This document shows, in pieces, positions 34,476 to 41,815 of a DNA stretch of 64,000 nt. Within the stretch, counting starts at the first letter, position 1, and every line of letters begins with the position of its first letter. Source of the DNA: Minisyncoccota bacterium. Its GTDB lineage: Bacteria; Verrucomicrobiota; Verrucomicrobiia; Methylacidiphilales; Verrucolacustridaceae. Location of the stretch: assembly GCA_030054195.1 (NCBI GenBank), contig JASGCJ010000002.1, positions 25,777 through 89,776 on the forward strand, given 5' to 3'. The notes under the pieces are model-generated. The model saw only the letters and a program-made list of their open reading frames with translations. It was not told the DNA's origin and searched no databases. Position numbers and translations under genes: made by a program.

Positions 34476-35065
34476 TTCTTCACTCCGCTCATCTTTTCAA
34501 CATACTTGGCCAACAGGTCGCACTCCAGATTCACTTTATCCCCCGCCTTGCGATCTCTTAGCGTCGTCACCTCGTAGGTGTGCGGAATGATCCAGACATT
34601 GAACTTACGCCCCTCGACCCTTCCAATCGTCAAACTGATCCCGTCGATCGCAACGCATCCCTTCGGCACCAGATACCGCTCCAAACCCTCGGGCACCTCC
34701 GCCTCCAATTCCCAATCTTCTCCCGACCTCCCCCACTTGCTGACCCGAGCCGTCCCGTCGATATGGCCCGTCACAAAATGCCCTCCCACCTTCCCGTCTG
34801 CCTTAAGCGAACTCTCCAAATTAACTCGCGCCCCCAATTGGGCCGACTGCAAGTTCGTCTTCTCCTTCGTTTCATCCAACAGATCAAAAATCAGCCTCTT
34901 CCCCTTCACCTCGGTAACCGTCAAACAACATCCGTTCACCGCCACGCTATCCCCGATCTTCACCCCGTCCACAATCGAGCCTACTTCCACTTCAAGACTC
35001 CAGCCCTTACCTCGGCGCGTAACCGCTTGGACTACTCCAGCCTCTTCTACAATGCCCGTGAACAT
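34472..35065 (-). CDS. ribE: Riboflavin synthase, alpha subunit
   Basis: 197 residues. Two tandem lumazine-binding barrels begin with MFTGIVEEAG and, near residue 97, FVTGHIDG, the duplicated signature of the enzyme that dismutates two lumazines into riboflavin. The C-terminal segment contains ISLTIGRV. ATG 35065 begins with the invariant MFTGI; a start further upstream (35137) would run into ribD. It lies 4 bases after the ribD stop. Confidence 0.97.
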   Translation of the reverse strand: MFTGIVEEAGVVQAVTRRGKGWSLEVEVGSIVDGVKIGDSVAVNGCCLTVTEVKGKRLIFDLLDETKEKTNLQSAQLGARVNLESSLKADGKVGGHFVTGHIDGTARVSKWGRSGEDWELEAEVPEGLERYLVPKGCVAIDGISLTIGRVEGRKFNVWIIPHTYEVTTLRDRKAGDKVNLECDLLAKYVEKMSGVKK

Positions 35066-35069
35066 ACTC

Positions 35070-36104
35070 TTACTTCGCCCCTCCGAGCTTCCCACGCAAG
35101 CACAGGTCTTCTCCCGCGCAGGAGCTGACCACCTCACACCACCCCCAATCCGCCCATCCGTCGATTTTAGGTAACCCCTTCCCCCGTTCCCCCACCAGAA
35201 TCGGAGCTAGATAAATCACTACCTCATTCACTTTCCCGGCTTTGATGAGTCCACCCGCCACCTCCGCTCCACCCTCGACCAACAGCCGCGAAACTCCCCT
35301 TCGATGCAGATCTTTCAAAACATCAGACCACTTTTTTTTTCGATACACCAACGTCCGATCTTTATACCGATCCCGGAAAAGATGCGCTCCCTTGGGCAAT
35401 TTGCCCGACCTCGTCACCACCACTCGCCATGGCTGCTCTCCACCGACATTTCGACATTCTGCAGAATGTCGAAATACTTCTCGGGCTGTCAGTTGCGGGT
35501 TGTCCTTTCGCACGGTCTCCGCCCCGACCAAGATCGCATCGCACTCAGACCTCAACTTCTGAACCTCCGCCCGTGCAGGCTCTCCCGTCACCCACCTCCT
35601 GCCTGGCACCACCAGATACCCATCCAGCGTCATCGCCAACTTAAGAATCACCCACGGCTCCTTTCTTGTCGTCCAGTGTTGGTAATCCTCATTCAACTTC
35701 TCACACTCCTCCCGCAAGATTCCCTCCACGACCCGGATCTTTTTTCGAGAAAGAACTCGCCCCGCCCCTCCCACATTCCTCCGATCGACATCTCCCGCAC
35801 CGTAAATCACCTCCCGGATCCCAGACGCCACGATCCGATCAGTGCATGGAGGCGTCCTTCCATGGGTCGAACAAGGCTCCAACGTCACAAACAATTTCGC
35901 TCCCTTTGCCTTCACCCCCGCTTGCTGAATGGCCTCGATTTCCGCATGCGGCAGACCCGCCCTCCTGTGATATCCTGCCCCCACGATCCTCCCTCCTTTC
36001 ACCACGATTGCCCCCACCCGAGGATTCGGCCTTGTTGAATTCCCTGCTCGTTTCGCCAACTCTACCGCCATCCCCATCCACTTTTCATCCAACCGAATCC
36101 TCAT
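35070..36104 (-). CDS. ribD: Bifunctional riboflavin deaminase/reductase with in-frame palindrome insert
   Basis: 344 residues. The N-terminal deaminase has HAEIEAI and PCSTHGRTPPC (zinc site H/C/C); the C-terminal reductase from ~150 has LKLAMTLDG and LLVEGGAEVAGG. The two steps convert diaminohydroxyphosphoribosyl-pyrimidinone to the ribityl form. Between NPQLTAR and PWRVVV the usual short loop is extended by VFRHSAECRNVGG; this stretch is encoded by a perfect 28-bp palindrome (35448-35475). The frame stays open and all motifs are intact, so the enzyme is probably active. Confidence 0.96.
   Translation of the reverse strand: MRIRLDEKWMGMAVELAKRAGNSTRPNPRVGAIVVKGGRIVGAGYHRRAGLPHAEIEAIQQAGVKAKGAKLFVTLEPCSTHGRTPPCTDRIVASGIREVIYGAGDVDRRNVGGAGRVLSRKKIRVVEGILREECEKLNEDYQHWTTRKEPWVILKLAMTLDGYLVVPGRRWVTGEPARAEVQKLRSECDAILVGAETVRKDNPQLTAREVFRHSAECRNVGGEQPWRVVVTRSGKLPKGAHLFRDRYKDRTLVYRKKKWSDVLKDLHRRGVSRLLVEGGAEVAGGLIKAGKVNEVVIYLAPILVGERGKGLPKIDGWADWGWCEVVSSCAGEDLCLRGKLGGAK
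35448..35475. repeat. Perfect 28-bp palindrome inside ribD
   Basis: ATTTCGACATTCTG followed by its exact reverse complement CAGAATGTCGAAAT, centred on CTGCAG. Flanking bases do not pair. It lies in frame within ribD and encodes FRHSAECRN. It looks like a small inserted palindromic repeat (REP/RUP-like element), not a regulatory site. I saw no second copy in this window. Confidence 0.9.
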
Positions 36105-36116
36105 TCTTATCGAATC

Positions 36117-36563
36117 CTAAATCCCAGAGGAAGGAATCGAACGCTCCGGCCTACTCAATCCCTGACGCGCCTTGTCCAAAACCCCGTTCACAAACCGACC
36201 CGACTCTTCCGTGCTCAACGCCTTAGCCACCTCGATCGCCTCGTTCAATGCCGAGATCGGCGCCACATCATCCGCAAACTTCATCTCCCAAAGCGCCAAT
36301 CGCAAAATCGCCCGATCTACTGGCGCCATCCGACTCGGATCCCAGTTGGTCACCAATTTCTTCAACTCTGCATCTACCTCCGCCTGTTTCTCGATAACGG
36401 CCCGGATCCGCTTTTCGGCAAAAGCACACGCCTCTGGCTTTGCCTCTGTCTGTTCCCAAAGATTTTTCAGCGCTTCATCCAGCGGAATACTCGAAGTGCC
36501 CACCTCCCGTTGATACAGGAACTGCGCCGCCAGAATTCTCCCCTCCCTACGCTTACCGGCCAC
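36117..36563 (-). CDS. nusB: Transcription antitermination factor NusB
   Basis: 148 residues, all helical. RREGRILAAQFLYQREVG opens the fold, and DRAILRLALWEMKFADDVAPISALNEAIEVAKAL matches the conserved Nus core; GRFVNGVLDKA closes it. NusB with S10 (NusE) forms the antitermination complex on boxA RNA in rRNA operons. The GTG start at 36563 gives MAGKRREGR; the gene overlaps ribH by 11 bases. nusB next to ribH is a common arrangement. Confidence 0.95.
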   Translation of the reverse strand: MAGKRREGRILAAQFLYQREVGTSSIPLDEALKNLWEQTEAKPEACAFAEKRIRAVIEKQAEVDAELKKLVTNWDPSRMAPVDRAILRLALWEMKFADDVAPISALNEAIEVAKALSTEESGRFVNGVLDKARQGLSRPERSIPSSGI

Positions 36564-36975
36564 GACCTACCCCCTTTAGTTTCCACATCCGCAACGCCGC
36601 CTCCGCCGCTTCTCTCCCTCGATTCAGCTTTCCTATACACCTATCCCTTGCCTGCTTCTCCGTTTTCACTCCCACCAGATGATGCAAAACAGGAATATCC
36701 GTCTCGATCATCATCCGCATCAGCGCTTCGGTGGCAGAATTCAAAATCAGATCCGCATGTGCCGTCTCCCCCTGCCATACCAAACCCAACGCCAACACCG
36801 CATCCGGCTTTTTCCTTAACGCCCGCTTCACTGCCAGCGGGACTTCAAATGTTCCCGGCACTCGAACCTCCTCCACCTTGTGCCCGTGAAATACCTTCCG
36901 TGCCGCCTTCACCATCCCGTCGGCATACTTTTGGTGATAATCGGCCACCACGATGATGAATTTTCCTTTTTTCAC
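36553..36975 (-). CDS. ribH: 6,7-dimethyl-8-ribityllumazine synthase
   Basis: 140 residues. VPGTFEVPLAV and ALGLVWQGETAHADLIL (with the catalytic histidine) are the family marks; the enzyme condenses the ribitylaminouracil with butanone phosphate in an oligomeric capsid-like particle. The usual GVIRGxTxHF reads GLVWQGETAHAD, a mild divergence. GTG 36975 overlaps the ribBA stop as GTGA. Confidence 0.92.
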   Translation of the reverse strand: MKKGKFIIVVADYHQKYADGMVKAARKVFHGHKVEEVRVPGTFEVPLAVKRALRKKPDAVLALGLVWQGETAHADLILNSATEALMRMMIETDIPVLHHLVGVKTEKQARDRCIGKLNRGREAAEAALRMWKLKGVGRGR

Positions 36976-38177
36976 AACCGGTGCCCCATTCTCTTTTTCT
37001 TCGTCGCCAGATACTTTCGATTGTGGGCATTCGGCTTTGTCCTAATCGGCACCTGATCTACCAGTTCCAATCCGTACCCCGCCAACCCCACCACCTTTTT
37101 CGGATTGTTCGTCAGTAACCGCATCCTTCTCACGCCCAGATCGGTCAGAATTTGCGCCCCGATTCCGTACTCTCTCAAATCGGCCGAGAAACCTAGCTTC
37201 CGGTTTGCATCTACCGTATCCAAGCCCCTCTCCTGCAAACGATACGCCTGAATCTTTGCTGGCAATCCGATCCCCCGACCCTCTTGCCGCATGTAGACCA
37301 GCACTCCTTTTCCTTCTTGAGCAATCCTTCTTAAGGCATCGTGCAACTGGTTTCCACAATCGCACCTACGGGATGCAAACACGTCCCCCGTTAAACATTC
37401 ACTGTGAACCCGCACCAACACCGCATCCTTAGCTTTTGGTTTTCCCTTCACCAAGGCTAGGTGATGACTCCCATCTGTCACCGTTCGGTACAGATACAGA
37501 TCAAACATGCCGTAATCGGTCGGCAACTTCACCACCTGCTCCCGCACCACCAACCGTTCCTTCCTCCTCCGGTATTCGATCAGATCCTGAATCGTCCCAA
37601 GTTTCAGCCCGTGCTTCTTTTTAAACTCGATTAGATCCGCCCACCTCGCCATCGATCCGTTCGGATTCAGAATTTCGCAGATCACCGCCGCATCTCCTAA
37701 TCCAGCCAGCTTGGCCAGATCCACCGCCGCTTCGGTATGGCCCGCCCGCACCAGCACTCCGCCCTCCTTAGCACGCACCGGGAAAATATGTCCTGGTTGA
37801 ACTAAATCCTCTGCTTTCGGACTCGCCTTGCCCAGAACCCGAAGCGTGGCCGCTCGGTCATGAGCACTAATCCCAGTGGTGATTCCCTTTGCCGCATCGA
37901 CCGAAACGGTGAAATCGGTCCCAAACCTCTCCTCGTTCCTCGGCACCATCCGACTCAGCCCCAGCTTCTCCGCCCGGGCTTGTGAAACCGGAGCACAGAT
38001 CAAACCCCGCCCCTCTCCGGCCATGAAGTTGATCAGCGCGGGAGTCACACTCCGGGCCGCTAACACCAGATCCCCCTCGTTTTCCCGTTGGGCATCATCC
38101 GTCATGATCACCATCCGCCCCTTTCGCATGGCGGCAATCACCTCTTCGATCCGATCCGCCCCCTGTGGTTTTTTCAT
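36972..38177 (-). CDS. ribBA: Bifunctional DHBP synthase/GTP cyclohydrolase II
   Basis: 401 residues. N-terminal dihydroxybutanone phosphate synthase: DDAQRENEGDLVLAA and ISAHDRAATL. C-terminal GTP cyclohydrolase II from ~205: zinc cysteines in CLTGDVFASRRCDCG, RQEGRGIGL, and LTNNPKKV near the end. The fused protein provides both precursors of the lumazine ring. ATG 38177 overlaps the alaS stop as ATGA. With ribH, ribD and ribE the operon encodes the whole route from GTP and ribulose phosphate except a phosphatase. Confidence 0.97.
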   Translation of the reverse strand: MKKPQGADRIEEVIAAMRKGRMVIMTDDAQRENEGDLVLAARSVTPALINFMAGEGRGLICAPVSQARAEKLGLSRMVPRNEERFGTDFTVSVDAAKGITTGISAHDRAATLRVLGKASPKAEDLVQPGHIFPVRAKEGGVLVRAGHTEAAVDLAKLAGLGDAAVICEILNPNGSMARWADLIEFKKKHGLKLGTIQDLIEYRRRKERLVVREQVVKLPTDYGMFDLYLYRTVTDGSHHLALVKGKPKAKDAVLVRVHSECLTGDVFASRRCDCGNQLHDALRRIAQEGKGVLVYMRQEGRGIGLPAKIQAYRLQERGLDTVDANRKLGFSADLREYGIGAQILTDLGVRRMRLLTNNPKKVVGLAGYGLELVDQVPIRTKPNAHNRKYLATKKKRMGHRL

Positions 38178-40954
38178 GCCCCGCCCCCCAGAGCCGCCTT
38201 CACCATCTTCTCAACAGCCGCCAACGCTTTGTCGATTCCCGAGGCATCCGCTCCCGAACCCTGCGCCATATCAGGTCTTCCCCCACCCTTGCCGCCCACC
38301 TCAACCGCCGCAACCTGGATGATCTTCCCTGATTGCACCTTCTTGGCCGCTTCGGCCGTGCAAAGTGCAACCAAAGGCACTTTTCCTCCCTCTTTCCCGA
38401 TCAAAAACAGAACCGCCTCCCCCTCCCTCTTTAATCGATCTGCCAACACGGGCAAATACCCGTTCGGAACTTCCCCCAGATCCACCCCCAACCACTTGAT
38501 CCCGCTCAAAACTGTTCCTTTGGCCCACAACTCCTTCGCATCCTGCTCAGCCTTCTTCTGCATTTCGGCCATTCGATCTTTCGCTGCCTGCTTGTCCCCC
38601 TCCCGCAACGACTCATCCGCTTTCGAGATTTCTCCATCCCGTTTCTTTACCAGATCCCAAAGCTGTTCCGGTGTCTCCTTCCCGCTCCCTTTGGAAAGCT
38701 GTCCAGCTCCCACTTTTTTCTTTTCCAAAGAAACTGCCTTTTCGTCCTGCTTCTTCATTTCTTCTCGGCACCAATCGGCCAGCGCCGCTCCCGACACCGC
38801 TTCGATTCTTCGTACCCCCGCCGCGATCGCCGACTCTCCCACCACTCGGATAGCACCGATCCTCCCTGTCGATCTCACATGGGTTCCTCCGCACAACTCC
38901 TTTGAAAAACCACCGATATCCACCACCCGTACCGTCGTCCCATACTTGTCGCCGAAGAACTGCAGGATCGTCGAGTCATCCTTTACCTCAGCATAAGGCC
39001 TCTCCCCCCACTTTACCGCCACATCAGCCTTCACCTTCTCGTTCACCTCAGACTCCACCTTCGCCAACTCCTCCGCACTCATCGCCTTCAGATGCGAAAA
39101 ATCAAACCTCAGCCGATCCGGCCCCACATACGACCCCTTCTGTCTGACTCCCTCTCCCAACACGCTCCTCAATGCCCAGTGCAAAAGGTGGGTCGCACTG
39201 TGATGACCCTCGATTCTTCCCCGTCTCTCCGTATCCAAACTCACCTTCACCGGACCTTTTGCATCGACGACCGAATCGGTTAGATGGACGGGAACTCCAC
39301 CCGCTCCACGGATCGTCGCCACCACCTTCACCTTCTTTCCATCCCACTCAATCCAACCCGTATCCCCCACCTGTCCTCCCATCTCGCCGTAAAACGGTGT
39401 CTGCCCCAAGAATACCCGACCCTTCGCACCAGCCGGCCCCACCTCTTTCAACGCCTCGGCCGCCAACCTCTCCACCTTCGACTCCTCCGTCTTCTCATAA
39501 CCCGTGAAGACGGTCGGGAAATCCGGTCCTACTTCATCCTCCACCTTGATCGTCGTCTTGTTCTGCGACTGCCTTGCACGCGACCGTTGAGCCTCCATCG
39601 CCTTTTCGAATCCCGCACCATCGACCTCCATTCCTCTCTCTCTGGCCAGCAACTGGGTCAGATCCAACGGAAATCCATACGTGTCATACAGAGTAAAGGC
39701 ATCCTCACCCTGAATTCCCTTGTTCGATCCCGCCACCAGCTTCTCAAACATCGCCAACCCCCTCTCCAACGTTTTCGAGAACGAAGCCTCCTCTGCCGAA
39801 AGAACCGCCCGAATATCCTTCTCCCGCGCCTTCAGTTCCGGGAACGCTTCCCCCATTGTTCGGATCAGGGGCGTCGCCAGTTCCGAAAGGAACCCGTCCG
39901 GCAACTTGAAGCGGCGACCAAACATCACCGCCCGTCGCAGGATTCTCCTTAATACATAATTTCGACCCTCGTTCCCAGGCACAATCCCGTCAGCGATCGA
40001 AAACGAAAGCGTTCGCACATGATCCGCCAAGACCCGGAAGATACAATCGTTCATCTCTTCCTCGCTCACTTCTTCCCGGTTCTTGGGCACCCGCGCCCCG
40101 TACTTCTTACCCGACATTTTCTCAATTTCCGCAAAGATCGGTGCAAACAGATCGCTCGCATAGTTGGACGGGTCTTTTTTGAAATCCTTGAACCCGTCCG
40201 ATACGGCAAGTATCCCAGCCACCCGCTCCAATCCCATTCCCGTGTCCACATGCCGCTCAGGCAATGGCTTAAACTTACCGCCCGGTTCGGCGTTAAACTG
40301 GATGAAGACCAGATTCCAGATTTCCAGACAGCGCGGATCCCCCTGATTTACCAGCTTCCCTTGGGTCTTTCCTTCCGGTGTTAGATCCACATGTACTTCA
40401 GAGCACGGTCCGCACGGACCCGTCTCTCCCATCATCCAAAAATTGTCCTTTGCATTCCCCATCACCACGTGAACGGCCGGATCCAACCCCGCTTTCTTAA
40501 ACTTCTCTACCCAATATCCGTGTGCCTCGGAATCAAATTCTGCCGGATCCCCAGGTCCAGGCTTGTAAACCGTGGCGTAAAGTCGGGCGGGCGGGAATTT
40601 CCAGATATCGACCAAAAGTTCCCAAGCCCAGTCGATCGATTCTTTTTTAAAATAATCCCCGAACGACCAGTTCCCCAACATCTCAAAGAAAGTGTGGTGG
40701 TAGGTGTCGAAACCGACGTCTTCCAGATCGTTGTGTTTACCGCCCGCCCGGATGCACTTTTGCGTGTCAGCGGCTCGGGCTGGTGAGTTTGGAAATTTGG
40801 CCTGCCCCAGAAAAATCGGAACAAACTGGTTCATCCCTGCGTTGGTAAACAGGAGATTCGGTGAAGTCGGCATCAAACTGGCCGAGGGCACGATCGTGTG
40901 GTTCTTCCCACGGAAGAAATCTAAGTACCCTTTTCTAACTTCAGCCGATTTCAT
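38174..40954 (-). CDS. alaS: Alanine-tRNA ligase
   Basis: 926 residues, slightly longer than E. coli's 876. Class II catalytic domain at the N-terminus, with MNQFVPIFLG and GGKHNDLEDVGFDTYHHTFFEMLGNWS (read in parts: HNDLEDV, HTFFEMLGNWS), and RILRRAVMFGRRF. The editing domain carries GHHSATHLLHWAL (HxxxH) and CGGTHVRSTG. The C-Ala domain ends with GGKGGGRPDMAQGSG. ATG 40954 follows a good promoter by a few bases. It heads a minus-strand operon reaching to 33756. Confidence 0.98.
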   Translation of the reverse strand: MKSAEVRKGYLDFFRGKNHTIVPSASLMPTSPNLLFTNAGMNQFVPIFLGQAKFPNSPARAADTQKCIRAGGKHNDLEDVGFDTYHHTFFEMLGNWSFGDYFKKESIDWAWELLVDIWKFPPARLYATVYKPGPGDPAEFDSEAHGYWVEKFKKAGLDPAVHVVMGNAKDNFWMMGETGPCGPCSEVHVDLTPEGKTQGKLVNQGDPRCLEIWNLVFIQFNAEPGGKFKPLPERHVDTGMGLERVAGILAVSDGFKDFKKDPSNYASDLFAPIFAEIEKMSGKKYGARVPKNREEVSEEEMNDCIFRVLADHVRTLSFSIADGIVPGNEGRNYVLRRILRRAVMFGRRFKLPDGFLSELATPLIRTMGEAFPELKAREKDIRAVLSAEEASFSKTLERGLAMFEKLVAGSNKGIQGEDAFTLYDTYGFPLDLTQLLARERGMEVDGAGFEKAMEAQRSRARQSQNKTTIKVEDEVGPDFPTVFTGYEKTEESKVERLAAEALKEVGPAGAKGRVFLGQTPFYGEMGGQVGDTGWIEWDGKKVKVVATIRGAGGVPVHLTDSVVDAKGPVKVSLDTERRGRIEGHHSATHLLHWALRSVLGEGVRQKGSYVGPDRLRFDFSHLKAMSAEELAKVESEVNEKVKADVAVKWGERPYAEVKDDSTILQFFGDKYGTTVRVVDIGGFSKELCGGTHVRSTGRIGAIRVVGESAIAAGVRRIEAVSGAALADWCREEMKKQDEKAVSLEKKKVGAGQLSKGSGKETPEQLWDLVKKRDGEISKADESLREGDKQAAKDRMAEMQKKAEQDAKELWAKGTVLSGIKWLGVDLGEVPNGYLPVLADRLKREGEAVLFLIGKEGGKVPLVALCTAEAAKKVQSGKIIQVAAVEVGGKGGGRPDMAQGSGADASGIDKALAAVEKMVKAALGGGA

Positions 40955-40968
40955 AGAACTAATTGATG

Positions 40969-40997
40969 ATCATATCGTAAGACACCTTTCTCCTCAA
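40969..40997 (-). promoter_or_regulatory. Sigma70-like promoter of the alaS-rib operon
   Basis: Minus strand: -35 TTGAGG (40997-40992), 17-base spacer, -10 TATGAT (40974-40969). Start expected near 40962, giving a leader of about 8 bases before ATG 40954 and no room for a normal ribosome site. Confidence 0.55.
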
Positions 40998-41024
40998 GCC
41001 TCCCGTTAGCTCATAACTTGGTAG

Positions 41025-41046
41025 GGACGATTATCCCTAATCGTCC
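41025..41046. repeat. Inverted repeat between alaS and sod
   Basis: GGACGATTA, loop TCCC, TAATCGTCC: a perfect 9-bp inverted repeat in the 152-base divergent spacer, followed by the small palindrome CCGATCGG (41045-41052). No T-run follows on either strand, so it is not an intrinsic terminator. It may be an operator for one of the divergent genes or a REP-like element. Confidence 0.75.
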
Positions 41047-41106
41047 GATCGGAAAGCCCATCTATGAAAAGCTTTCGCTTCGATCTGCAAACGGGATAAT
41101 CAGGCC

Positions 41107-41808
41107 ATGAAAAGACGCTCCTTCTTCCAAATCCTCCTTGGCTCCTCCATCGCCTCCCGCTTCCTGCCCTTCTCTGTCGTTGCGGCGGAACCCTCCGTAG
41201 GTCAGCAAGGCTTGCCGAGACTGAGCGAAGGAGGGCCCTTCACCCTTCCCCCTCTCCCCTACGCACCCAATGCCCTCGAGCCTTATATCGATGCCCAGAC
41301 GATGACTCTACATCACGACAAACACCACGCTGCCTACGTCAACAATCTCAACAAAGCCATCGCCCCTTATCCCGACCTCCAAAAAAAATCCCTTGAAGAA
41401 CTTTTAGGAAATCTGGATACCGTTCCCGCAGAAATCCGTACCACCGTTCGCAACAATGCCGGCGGCCACTCCAACCACTCCATCCTTTGGAAAACCCTTT
41501 CCAACCCCGCCAAGAAACCGGAGGGCAAACTAGCCAAGGAGATCAACAATACTTTTGGAAGCTATGAAAAGTGGAAGGAAGAGATGACCAAATGCGCGAT
41601 GGGCATCTTCGGAAGTGGCTGGGCCTGGTTCGGACGAGCCAAAGACGGAAAACTTTTCATCGAACCCTTCCCTAACCAAGATTCCCCCCTGATGACTGGC
41701 AGAACCCCCATCTACGGGATCGACGTCTGGGAGCACGCCTACTACCTCAAACACCAAAATCGCCGCGCCGAATATGTGCAGGCATGTTTGAAAATCTCTT
41801 CATTTTAG
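41107..41808 (+). CDS. sodA: Exported superoxide dismutase (Mn-type), Tat signal
   Basis: 233 residues. An N-terminal leader MKRRSFFQILLGSSIASRF fits the twin-arginine pattern (RRSFFQ) and would export the folded metalloenzyme. The mature domain from ~40 has LHHDKHHAAYVNNLN, NNAGGHSNHSILW, FGSGWAWFG, and DVWEHAYY, which supply the three His and one Asp metal ligands. Gly (GGH) in place of the Fe-type Gln and the later NQD favour Mn or a cambialistic enzyme. Divergent from alaS; a GATAAT box sits 6 bases before the ATG. Confidence 0.93.
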   Translation: MKRRSFFQILLGSSIASRFLPFSVVAAEPSVGQQGLPRLSEGGPFTLPPLPYAPNALEPYIDAQTMTLHHDKHHAAYVNNLNKAIAPYPDLQKKSLEELLGNLDTVPAEIRTTVRNNAGGHSNHSILWKTLSNPAKKPEGKLAKEINNTFGSYEKWKEEMTKCAMGIFGSGWAWFGRAKDGKLFIEPFPNQDSPLMTGRTPIYGIDVWEHAYYLKHQNRRAEYVQACLKISSF

Positions 41809-41815
41809 CTTCTGC

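Noticed and set aside
35448-35475. Regulatory operator or transcription terminator in ribD
   Set aside because: It is within coding sequence, has no T-run, and is in frame; repeat insertion explains it better.
38088-38996. 302-codon plus-strand reading frame antisense to alaS
   Set aside because: Shadow of the high-GC alaS gene: Ser/Pro/Arg-rich composition and no motif.
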